Shown in pieces: positions 33,545 through 44,247 of a stretch of DNA of 64,000 nt (its first letter is position 1; each line of letters begins with the position of its first letter). Made by a program: the position numbers and the translations under genes. This DNA comes from Astropecten irregularis. Lineage: Eukaryota; Echinodermata; Asteroidea; Paxillosida; Astropectinidae. Under the pieces are notes generated by a model. That model searched no databases, had not been told where the DNA came from, and saw nothing but the letters and a program-made list of their open reading frames with translations. The DNA is taken from the NCBI GenBank assembly GCA_963971285.1, contig OZ020250.1:11144499-11208498 (forward strand). The letters are read 5' to 3'.

Positions 33545-34454
33545 CTACTTTGTTGCATGTGGTAGCTTCCTGACCTTCGCAGCTTCTGTCTCTACAAACA
33601 TTGCCAATAACTCCCCATCCTAGGAGTGATTTCTGGGCATATGGTTCATCATCCCCTCCAGCAAGAATCTCTCTTGGACGAACGATGCTTGGACAGTTAC
33701 TCCCAATTAGAAGAGAGATGTGAAGGGAGGGATCGTATGGCATGAGCTTTTCGGCAAGTGTAGCAAGGTGAGGCCACTCTCTGACGACATCTGCCTTTGG
33801 AATCTGAGATTTCTTGGCAGGCAAGCTGGCACACATGAAGCAGACTGGGAGTTTCACTTTGTGCTCCCCATCTATGTCGAGAACCTCAAGACCAGATATG
33901 CGCTTACTTGGGACGCATACGTTCTGCTCCTGCATGGTACTCAACAGTAGTTGAGTCTCTGGCCCCTTGACATTCATCCGCTCGCACAGATCTTTGGACA
34001 CGAAGCTTGTGTTTGACTGCTCGTCAAGTATGGCATACTCCAAAAATTCTGCCGATGGGTCATGCTCAGATCGCACCAGGACAGGAATGATCATAGAGTG
34101 ATCGCTCTCTCCACCCTGGTCAGGATTGGCACACACTTGTGTACAGGTGGATGTTCCCATCTCCGGCTTGTGAGTCGAAAGTGCGAAGGGGACAGCTTGA
34201 CCAGACAGCTGGCTTGTCGATTGACCAGCTGCACTCGACTGCGGTTGACTAGCTGTACTTGCTGCCATTGTCTTCTCTCGACTTCGATGAAGACAGGTGA
34301 GATGTGCACCTGCACAAATCCAGCAGACCCGTTTGTTACCACAGTCCTTCACTTGGTGATCAACTGCACTTGCACATCCCATACAGAGTCGTCTCTGAAA
34401 GAAGAACTCTCTTCTTTCTTTGAAGGGTTTACGTGCAAACAGGTTGCATTCATC
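33531..34454 (-). pseudogene. BEL segment: zinc knuckles and aspartic protease
   Basis: This continues the gag frame directly after the internal TAA. The first part has cysteine/histidine-rich knuckle words (GCASAVDHQVKDC, CWICAGAHLTCLH). A low-complexity Ser/Thr/Gln linker follows, then the retropepsin-like region with YAILDEQSNTSFV, where D-E-Q-S (Asp 120 counting from Met at 34382) replaces the classic DTG/DSG, as is usual in BEL/Pao. The domain would process the polyprotein. It ends with a frameshifted stop at 33531. Confidence 0.85.
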
Positions 34455-35876
34455 TTAGAAGTGACGCCTCTTACTGCAGTAGTAGCAACGATCATCACTC
34501 GATGTCGAGGATCTTGATACCTCATTTTGCTGCGTTGTGGTTGCAAACGTGCTGGCCTTCTTCCCTCTGCTACTCTTCACATTAACATCTGATGTATTGG
34601 AGTGCTGCCTGTCTTGACTTCTTACAACGTTCTGTAGCTCAGGAATATTGGCTTTGTCGGCTGCACTCTTCAAGAATTTCACAAATTCAGAGAAAGGGGG
34701 GAAGGTGTCATGGCCGCGTGTCTTTCTCCAGACATCTATCCTGTCTCTCCACTTGAAGTATGGCAACTTTTCGACCAAGTGGGCGTTTTCGCTCGGGTAG
34801 TCTAATACTCCAAGACTTGCTACTGTTCCACGAACAGCTTCAAATTTCTCAAGAAAATCTGCAAAATCTCTCAGCCCGGAGTGATCCTTGGGGGTCAACT
34901 TTGGCCACTGTTGAAGCTTTCTTGTGAATGCCGTACTTACGACACTTCTGTTGCCATACCTTTCCAACAACAGACTCTTCGCTTCATTGTAAGATCTCTC
35001 CGTACCTATAAGCAGAAAATGTTCCACCAACTGTCTTGGTTTGCCGATGACACACTGATACAGGTAGTTCAGCTTTGTATCTGCATCCATGGGCTGGCTA
35101 TCAACAAGTGCGGTGAAAGAGTTCTGCCATAAGGGATACAAAAGTGGATCACCACCAAACTGAGGGACCGATACTTTGGGTAACTGACTGGCAACTACTA
35201 GACGCTTGTTGGCCTCACACTGCTGCTTACTTGTTTCAGCTAGCTGTGCCATGCACCTCTCAAGCACAGAGGATGTCTGCATGCACCCACTGGCATGATG
35301 GCTTCCATCACAAGGATCCAGTGGTTTGTGTGTGTCGATTGGCCCTTGTTTGTAACTCAGTGACATCACCGGTTTCTTCTCGATGTTGTTCGGCGACATT
35401 TTTCCGTCATCACTCTCTACAGATGTTGGGCCTTGATGCAGGTCGAGAAATTTATCCATGAGTCCCTGCTTGTCTTCAGGAATCTGAGACAAGTCCATGG
35501 AACCGTCGTCTACATCCACTGTAGGAAAAACTTGCATTACAGCTCTGGTTTCGGCAAGCTCCTTTTCTATCTTTAATTGATGTAATTTGCTTTCTCGTTC
35601 AATCTTCATCACTTCGACCCTCTGGGTTAATTCCAGCTCCTGTAACCTCAACTCCTTCTCTTGGTCTGCAAAGAGCTTCTGGACCTGCAAAGCAGCTTCT
35701 TTCTTAGCGAGCTCCAACCTCTCTCGCTGCATGGATGATGTCGATGACACGAGAGATTTGGAACCAGAGGACCTTCCAAAAGATCTACCTTTAGAATGAT
35801 GACTTTCAGCTTTACTGCGCGCAAGGTCACGTGAGGGATGTGATGACACAGACATGATGTTGATTTCCTTTATCAA
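34455..35876 (-). pseudogene. BEL gag, truncated by a stop inside the zinc knuckle
   Basis: There are 473 residues from Met at 35876. Residues 52-113 are highly charged and heptad-like, a probable coiled coil. About 230-380 matches the DUF1759-type gag region of Pao/BEL elements (VPQFGGDPLLYPLWQNSF, NYLYQCVIG, LLLERYG). The frame ends at CYYCSKRRHF followed by TAA, in the middle of a CCHC-type knuckle; the remaining knuckle residues follow in the same frame. Gag would form the particle that packages element RNA. The position of the stop inside a domain argues for mutation rather than programmed readthrough. Confidence 0.87.
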
Positions 35877-35937
35877 CTCTTAATGACGACGATTTCTAAT
35901 TTTGATTTTGATTCCTATTATTTACTATGATTGTTAT

Positions 35938-36955
35938 TGTGGCTGCCTCGAGGAATCACTTGAAACCAAGAGGAGTTTCGGACAACTTAAAAATAATTAA
36001 CACACAGAACACACAGTTACTGATTAGACTTCTTTCTTTGATTCAACCCGGGATTATTATTCGAACGCCAATACAAAATTACAGGTGTCACAAACTTATG
36101 TGAATAATTCCAAAATTAAGGCTTATTTCTCGCTGACGACCCCGTCAACAAAAACACAACTTCACTAGCTGAATGCCTCTCTGATGATACAGATTCTCTT
36201 AAACTTGTGCTCCCGGACGGACTAATTAGGTGTTTGACGCTAGACGATAGACGCTACACATTGGGCAACAGGCGTTAGACATTGGACGTTAGGCGTTAGA
36301 TAACAATCTGAAATTTACCAAAACAATGAAATCACACTAAATTTATAACCCAAATAAAACCACAAGCACATAACACGACATAGGGCCTCGACATGTACAT
36401 GAACGGAAAAATACACATAACATAAATCACACTTGGATGGTTTGTTTACAATTGCAAACTCACGATCTATCCAGGTTTTCATGATCTTTCGAGAAATAAA
36501 ATGAACTAAGCTTACCATAAAGGGCTCTTCTAAAAGGTCTGTAAATCACAGGAATCATCCAAGAATCACATAATAATCAATTAACACTGAAGTTACATCT
36601 TGACAATTAGACTTGATAAACTGTGGTTGAAATTACTATCCGATGACCTCGGACACAGCAACACATGTGTGTGCATACTCGAACCCACGATGAATATAAC
36701 CACGCAATGCTATTGAAATACACTGGGAAAGAGGATGATATGATAATTAGGTCCAACCTTAAAAGATGATGTAATGGTTAACGTTCAAGTACAAAAAACC
36801 ATTGACATGAACTTACAAAGGGGAAAACTATAAATTGCCAAATAAAGTTGGATAAGCCCAATTATTCAAAGAAACCACAAATAAATATTTAATTCAAATG
36901 AAAACAATGATTTAAAAGTAAACAATGATTCTGCTGCACGACTGCTACAGCAACA
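35938..36955 (-). repeat. BEL 5' LTR (1018 bp)
   Basis: This is the upstream LTR for the minus-strand genes. It differs from the 3' LTR by about five substitutions and lacks 5 bp near its plus-strand left edge (AATCTTTG versus AG). Confidence 0.93.
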
Positions 36956-37582
36956 GAATCATGAGATATGCCTTTAACAAAAAATCAGCCTTTTTGATGA
37001 TGTCATGATGACGTCATGGTCATTTCCATAATATCAAACTAACCATGAACTGACTAATTAATCGAAAGAAATAAGCATGTAAACTGGGGCAACAGTGCAT
37101 GGTCATGCACTTGCTGGTCTACCTCTTACATAACAGCACATTCCTCAGACTCTGATCACTTGAGATAAACAATCCCAGCTGCAAATGGGTATAACTGTAT
37201 ACAGTAATACAGCTAGTACACACAGGCCTATGCTCTATTGCTCTGACATAGGGCTTAAAAATGGCCAAAATTTATGACGTCATGATGATGTCGTGGTCAT
37301 TTTCGTGGCAGCATGCACAACTACAGGACATAGCAAAGCTTTTGGAAAAAGAATTATTTTCGTAGCATTTGTGGTTCTCGAAATACGCAGCTAACAAAAT
37401 TGACTAATTAAATATTTAAATGAGCTGTCACGTGCTTAATTAATGAGGAATTTTTACAACTCAGTGCCAGTATGATCCTTAGCTTATAAGCTTTCAAATG
37501 ATACCTCATCTAAGCTGATCAGAAGAAGCTAAGAAGAGATAAGCTGTAAACAAGCTTAGAGGGTGATAAAGAATAATAATAA
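36956..37582 (-). mobile_element. Helentron-like body resuming after BEL
   Basis: It begins with the BEL target duplication GAATC and continues a core repeat (ATGAGATATGCC, then paired TGACGTCA-type sites). It includes a spacer shared with 58560-58930 and the terminal block ending GAGGGTGATAAAGAATAATA, with the next copy inserted in the TAA run. Confidence 0.7.
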
Positions 37583-40500
37583 CTAGACATTTAAGTGTTC
37601 GTGGACGAACACGGAGCTGTTCCGACTTATTTGATCAGCTTTATAAGCTCCGATGACGTCATGATGACGTCACGGTCATTTACAAAGCAGCATGCATGTA
37701 AAGTTTCTTACAAAGCTTTTGTGAAAAGAATCATTACCATAGCTTTTGTCATTCTCAAGATATGCTGCAAACATAAATTATGCCTTTTTGACGTCATAAT
37801 GACGTCAGTTTCATTTCACAACAGCATGCACATCTACAGGGTCTTACAAAGCTTTTACAAAAAGAACCATTACCGTATCACTTACCGTTCTCCAGATATA
37901 CTGCTAACCAAAAATTACCTTTTTTTAATGACGTCATGGTAAATTTCTTGGCAACATGCACAACTACATGATGTAACTAAGCTTTTGCAAAAAGAATCAT
38001 ATTCATAGCCTTTGTCGTTCTCGAGATACGCTGCTAACAAAATTGACTAATTTAACATTTAAATGAGCTGTCACGTGTTTAAATATTAAAGAATTAAACA
38101 TTACTTTTTGATGACTTCATGATGACGTCACTGTAAATTTCGGGGCAGCATGCACAACTACATGATGAAACGAAGCTTTTACACAAAGAATCATTACCGT
38201 AGCACTTAACGTTCTCGAGATGTGCTGCTAATAATTAAATCAGCATTTTTGATGACGTCATGATGACGTCACGGTAAATTTCTTGGCAGCATGCACAACT
38301 ACATGATGTAAAATTTACCAGCATATCTCGACAATTCTAAAAAAAATTTACCAAAAATTTTTTAATTCTAAATTATAAATCATTACTAAAACATTATTGT
38401 ATATAGCACAGACATCACACATACCAAGTTTCCTGACAATCAGACATTCTTAACGATACGGAATAAAATTCAGCTTTTTATGACGTCATGGTGACATCAC
38501 ATTTTTTTTCACTGCCGCATGCACATCTTCAGGATCTAACAGAACTTTTGCAAAAAGAATCATTACCATAGCATTTGTCGTTCTCGAGATATACTGCAAA
38601 CAAAAAATTCAGCTTTTTTCATAACGTTAAAATGCTTGGTGGCGCTATTGGTTTGCTGCCGATCGACCACGATCTACCTTCATATCGCAAGCCATGGTCA
38701 CGAGACGTCACACAAAGCGGAAGATTATTATTTTGTTTTGAGGTATAAGGGCTGTATGGTGTATTTTAGTTTTTGATGTTTCACGTAGCAATTCTATCAG
38801 TGACTTCAGTCTCAATGTCACATTCTCCGACAAATGATTTTTATTCAAGTAATTCACGGACATTTTAGTATTAACCGGAGAAAAAAAATCTTCCAATCAC
38901 GTATCTTTAAATAGGAAACCCAAATTTCGAAAACAATGACATATCGTAATGATGTCACAGTCATTTTCGTGGCAGCATACACAACTACATGATATAACAG
39001 ATAAAAGAATCAAGTTCGTAGCACTTGTCGCTCTCAAAATTTACAAGTATATGAAACTGGGGTAATGAAACTAAGCCTGATAACACAACCTCCACACGCA
39101 AAATAATGGAGACTTTACAGTACTTTCAATATGCTAGTACTAGTCTGTATGCCCTTGTATACACACGTACCTAAATTGTTACCGTGGCAATTAACAGTGC
39201 CCGGTCATGTACTTGCTGGCCTACCTCTTACATAGCATTTTGGGCACTTTTTGGTGCCCATGCTTGCCTTTACTATTGTGTCAACTCGCAAACATTGCGT
39301 CAACTCTAAAACATTGCATGCCTCAACTCGCAAACATTACGTCAACTCTAAAACATTGCCTCAAATCGCAAACATTACGTCAACTCGCAAACATTAATTG
39401 CGCCAACTCGAAAACATTGCGCCAACTTGCAAACATTACGTAAACTCACAAACATTGCGTCAACCCGAAAACTTTTTGTCAAGTAGCAAACATTTCGTCA
39501 ACTCGAAAACATTGCCTCAACTCGCAAACATTACGTCAACTCTAACACATTGCGCAAACTCGCAAACATTACGTCAACTCGAAAACATTGCGCCAACTCG
39601 CAAACATTGCGCCAACTCGAAAACATTGCCTCAACTCGCAAACATTGCGTCAACTCTAAAACATTGCGCCAACTCGCAAACATAACGTCAACTCGAAAAC
39701 ATTCCGTAAACTCACAAACATTGCGTCAACCCGAAAACATTTTGTGAAGTAGCAAACAGTTTGTCAACTCTTAAACATTGCCTCAACTCTTAAACATTAC
39801 GTCAACTCTAACACATTGCGCAAACTCGCAAACATTACGTCAACTCGAAAACATTACGTCAACTCTAAAACATTGCGTCAACCCGAAAACATTTTGTCAA
39901 CTCGCAAACATTTCGTCAACTCCTAAACATTGCCTCAGCTCGCAAACATAACGTCAACTCTAAAACATTGCGCCAACTCGCAAACATTATGTCAACTCGA
40001 AAACATTGCCTCAACTCGCAAACATTGCGTCAACTCTAAAACATTGCCTCAACTCGCAAACATTACGTCAACTCGCAAACATTACGTCAACCCGAAAACA
40101 TTTTGTCAAGTCGCAAACATTTCGTAACCTCAAAAAACATTTTGTGAATCATTCTGAAAAGCCTAATTCTGGTTTCAACAGACGGATTTTCCTAATTCAG
40201 TAATTGTTAAAGTTTTGCCAAAGATTTTACCATCGTGTATGGCTAAAAACCATCGTACGTGATGTATCGCCTTCCTGGAATTCTCATACGGCAGCTGCAA
40301 CAAAGTCACAGCTACCAGTACATCTAAAACCATATTGGTGTGCGACATCCTAACACTTGCTGAGGCTGGAAATGCGTGTAGGTATACGACCTTATTTCAT
40401 TTACAAAGCAGCGTGTGTGTCATGCATTAAGTTTCGAACAAAGCTTTTGTGAAAAGAATCATAGTTTTTGTCATTCTCAAGGTATGCTGCAAACATAAAT

Positions 40501-41039
40501 AATGCCTTTTGATGACGTCATAATGACGTCACAGTTAATTTCAAAACAGCATGCTAATCTACAGGGTCTAACAAAGCTTTTACAAAAAGAACCAATACCG
40601 TAGCACTTACCGTTCTCGAGATATACTGCTATAAACCAAAAATTACCTTTTTGATGACGTCATGATGACGTCACTGTAAATTTCGGGGCAGCATGCACAA
40701 CAACATGATATAACTAAGCTTTTACAAAAGAAATCATTTCCGTAGCATTTGCCGTTCTCGAGATACGCTGCGAACAAAATTGACTAATTAAATATGCAAA
40801 TGAGCTGTCACGTGCTTAATTATTGAAGAATTTTTACAACTCAGAGTCAGTATGATCCTTAGTTTATAAGCTTTCATATGATACCTCATCTAAGCTGATC
40901 AGAAGAAGCTATGAAGAGATAAACAATAAACAAACTTAATGCACTAAGCTATGGGAGCAAAAAGTTCGAAGGAATAATAATAATGTAAAATTCGAACGAA
41001 AACAATACCTGTTCCGACATCGGCAATGTCGGAACAGCT
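37583..41039 (-). mobile_element. Long Helentron-like unit I (3457 bp)
   Basis: It runs from the CTAG end at 37583 to the hairpin end at 41009-41039. In plus-strand order it holds core repeats, an ACATCACACATACCAAGTTTCC block, a GGTGGCGCTATTGG block, the 19-bp minisatellite, a CCATCGTGTATGGCTAAA block, more core repeats and the terminal block. Unit II follows after only two bases (AA). Confidence 0.75.
39277..40140 (+). repeat. 19-bp minisatellite in unit I
   Basis: GCGTCAACTCGCAAACATT and close variants (CCTCAACTCG.., CTCTAAAACATT) repeat for about 860 bp. Because 3 x 19 = 57, all frames can stay open and read as 19-residue repeats, which are not credible proteins. Confidence 0.92.
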
Positions 41040-41041
41040 AA

Positions 41042-44000
41042 CTAGACATTTAAGTGTTCGTGGACGAACACGGAGCTGTTCCGACTTATTTGATCAGCTT
41101 TATAAGCTTCGATAAAGTCATGATGACGTCACGGTCATTTACAAAGCAGCGTGCATCTAATGTTTCTAACAAAGCTTTGTGAAAAGAAACATTACCATAG
41201 CTTTTGTCATTCTCAAGGTATGCTGCAAACATAAATAATGCCTTTTGATGACGTCATAATGACGTCACAGTTAATTTCACAACAGCATGCAAATCTACAG
41301 GGTCTAACAAAGCTTTTACAAAAAGAACCAATACCGTAGCACTTACCGTTCTCGAGATATACTGCTATAAACCAAAAATCACCCTTTTTGGTGACGTCAT
41401 GATGAAGCCACTGTAAAATTCGGGGCAGCATGCACAACTACATGATGTAACAAAGCTTTTACAACAAAATCATTACCGTAGCACTGACCGTTCTCGAGTT
41501 ATGCTGCTTATAATAAAATCAGCATTTTTGATGACGTCATGATGACGTCATGGTAAATTTCTTGGCAGCATGCACAACTACATGATGTAAAATTTACCAG
41601 CATATCTCGACAATTCTAAAAAATTTACCAAACAATTTTTAATTCTAAATTATAAATCATTACTAAAACATTATTGGAGTATATAGCACAGACATCACAC
41701 ACACCAAGTTTCCTGACAATCACACATTCTTAACGATACGGAATAAAATTCAGCTTTTTATGACGTCATGGTGACATCACATTTATTTTCACTGCCGCAT
41801 GCACATCTTCAGGATCTAACAGAACTTTTGCAAAAAGAATCATTACCATAGCATTTGTCGGTCTCGAGATATACTGCAAACAAAAAATTCAGCTTTTTTC
41901 ATAACGTTAAAGTGCTTGGTGGCGCTATTGGTTTGCTGCCGATCGACCACGATCTACCTTCATATCGCAAGCCATGGTCACGAGACGTCACACAAAGCGG
42001 AAGATTATTCTTTTGTTTTGAGGTATAAGGGCTGTATGGTGGATTTCAGTATTTGATGTTTCACGTAGCAATTCTATCAGTGACTTCAGTCTCAATGTCA
42101 CATTCTCCGACAAATGATTTTTATTCAAGTAATTCACGGACATTTTAGTATTAACCGTAGAAAAAAAATCTTCCAATCACGTATCTTTAAATAGGAAACC
42201 CAAATTTCGAAGACAATGACATATCGTAATGATGTCACAGTAATTTTCGTGGCAGCATACACAACTACATGATATAACAGATAAAAGAATCAAGTTCGTA
42301 GCACTTGTCGCTCTCAAAATTTACAAGTATATGAAACTGGGGTAATGAAACTAAGCCTGATAACACAACCTCCACACGCAAAATAATGGAGACTTTACAG
42401 TACTTTCAATATCCTACTAGTCTGTATGCCCTTGTATACACACGTACCTAAATTGTTACCGTGGCAATTATAACAGTGCCCGGTCATATACTTGCTGGCC
42501 TACCTCTAACATAGCATTTTGGGCACTTTTTGGTGCCCATGCTTGCCTTTACTATTGTGTCAACTCGCAAACATTGCGTCAACACGAAAACATTGCCTCA
42601 ACTCGCAAACATTGCGTCAACTCTAACACATTGCGCAAACTCGCAAACATTACGTCAACTTGAAAACATTGCCTCAACTCGCAAACATTGCGTCAACACG
42701 AAAACATTGCCTCAACTCGCAAACATTGCGTCAACTCTAACACATTGCGCAAACTCGCAAACATTGCGTCAACCCGAAAACATTTTGTGAAGTAGCAAAC
42801 AGTTTGTCAACTCGAAAACATTGCCTCAACTCTTAAACATTACGTCAACTCTAACACATTGCGCAAACTCGCAAACATTACGTCAACTCAAAAACATTCC
42901 ATAAACTCACAAACATTGCGTCAACCCGAAAACATTTTGTCAACTCGCAAACATTTCGTCAACTCCTAAACATTGCCTCAGCTCGCAAACATTACGTCAA
43001 CTCTAAAACATTGCACCAACTCGCAAACATTATGTCAACTCGAAAACATTGCCTCAACTCGCAAACATTGCGTCAACTCTAAAACATTGCCTCAACTCGC
43101 AAACATTACATCAACTCGCAAACATTACGTCAACTCGCAAACATTACGTCAACCCGAAAACATTTTGTCAAGTCGCAAACATTTCGTAACCTCAAAAAAA
43201 TTTTGTGAATCATTCTGAAAAGCCTAATTATGGTTTCAACAGACGGACTTTCCTAATTCAGTAATTGTTAAAGTTTTGCCAAAGATTTTACCATCGTGTA
43301 TGGCTAAAACCATCGTACGTGATGTATCGCCTTCCTGGAATTCTCATACGGCAGCTGCAACAAAGTCGATCACACATCTATAAAACAATATTGGTGTGCG
43401 ACATCCTAACACTTGCTGAGGCAAATGCTTATACGTATACGACCTTATTTCATTTACAAAGCAGCGTGTGTGTCATGCATTAAGTTCTAACATAGCTTTT
43501 GTGAAAAGAATCATAGTTTTTGTCATTCTCAAGGTATGCTGCAAACATAAATAATGCCTTTTGATGACGTCATAATGACGTCACAGTTAATTACAAAACA
43601 GCATGCTAATCTACAGGGTCTAACAAAGCTTTTACAAAAAGAACCAATACCGTAGCACTTACCGTTCTCGAGATATACTGCTATGAACCAAAAATTACCT
43701 TTTTTGATGACGTCATGATGACGTCATTGTAAATTTTGGGGCAGCAAGCACAACTCAACATGATGTAACAAAGCTTTTACAAAAAGAATCATTACCGTAG
43801 CACTAAACGTTCTCGAGATATGCTGCGAACAAAAAATCAGCTTTTTTGATGACGTCATAATGACGTCACATTGACGTCACAGTAAATTTCTAGACAGCAT
43901 GCACAACTACATGATATAACTAAGCTTTTACAAAAGAAATCATTTCCGTAGCATTTGCCGTTCTCGAGATACGCTGCGAACAAAATTGACTAATTAAATA

Positions 44001-44245
44001 TGCAAATGAGCTGTCACGTGCTTAATTATTGAAGAATGTTTACAACTCAGATTCAGTATGATCCTTAGTTTATAAGCTTTCATATGATACCTCATCTAAG
44101 CTGATCAGAAGAAGCTATGAAGAGATAAACAATAAACAAACTTAATGCACTAAGCTATGGGAGCAAAAAGTTCGAAGGAATAATAATAATGTAAAATTCG
44201 AACGAAAACAATACCTGTTCCGACATCAGCAATGTCGGAACAGCT
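41042..44245 (-). mobile_element. Long Helentron-like unit II (3204 bp)
   Basis: It has the same block order as unit I, closely similar throughout. The CTAG end is at 41042 and the hairpin end at 44215-44245. Junctions on both sides are the minimal AGCT-AA-CTAG, i.e. head-to-tail tandem copies. Confidence 0.75.
42558..43206 (+). repeat. 19-bp minisatellite in unit II
   Basis: Same repeat and flanks as in unit I, with fewer units. Runs of units are duplicated internally. Confidence 0.92.
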
Positions 44246-44247
44246 AA

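Larger units (their letters stand above)
28762..36955 (-). mobile_element. BEL/Pao LTR retrotransposon, full length but coding-defective
   Basis: The 8194-bp element is bounded by LTRs that start TGTGGCTGCC and end GCTACAGCAACA on the plus strand, with 5-bp target duplications GAATC at 28757-28761 and 36956-36960. Coding runs on the minus strand in the BEL order gag, protease, reverse transcriptase, RNase H, integrase. It is inserted into a core repeat of a Helentron-like copy. The coding region has two in-frame stops, a frameshift, and a deletion with frame change, so it is not autonomous. No envelope-like frame is present. No clear tRNA primer-binding site was recognised next to the 5' (right) LTR. 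Confidence 0.93.

Noticed and set aside
28762..36955. A possible envelope gene that would make the BEL element virus-like
   Set aside because: Only 255 bp of noncoding, tandemly repeated sequence lies between the integrase stop and the 3' LTR.
39277..40140. Regularly repeated 19-bp words suggesting a CRISPR array
   Set aside because: There are no unique spacers between repeats, the units are contiguous and degenerate, and the context is eukaryotic transposons.
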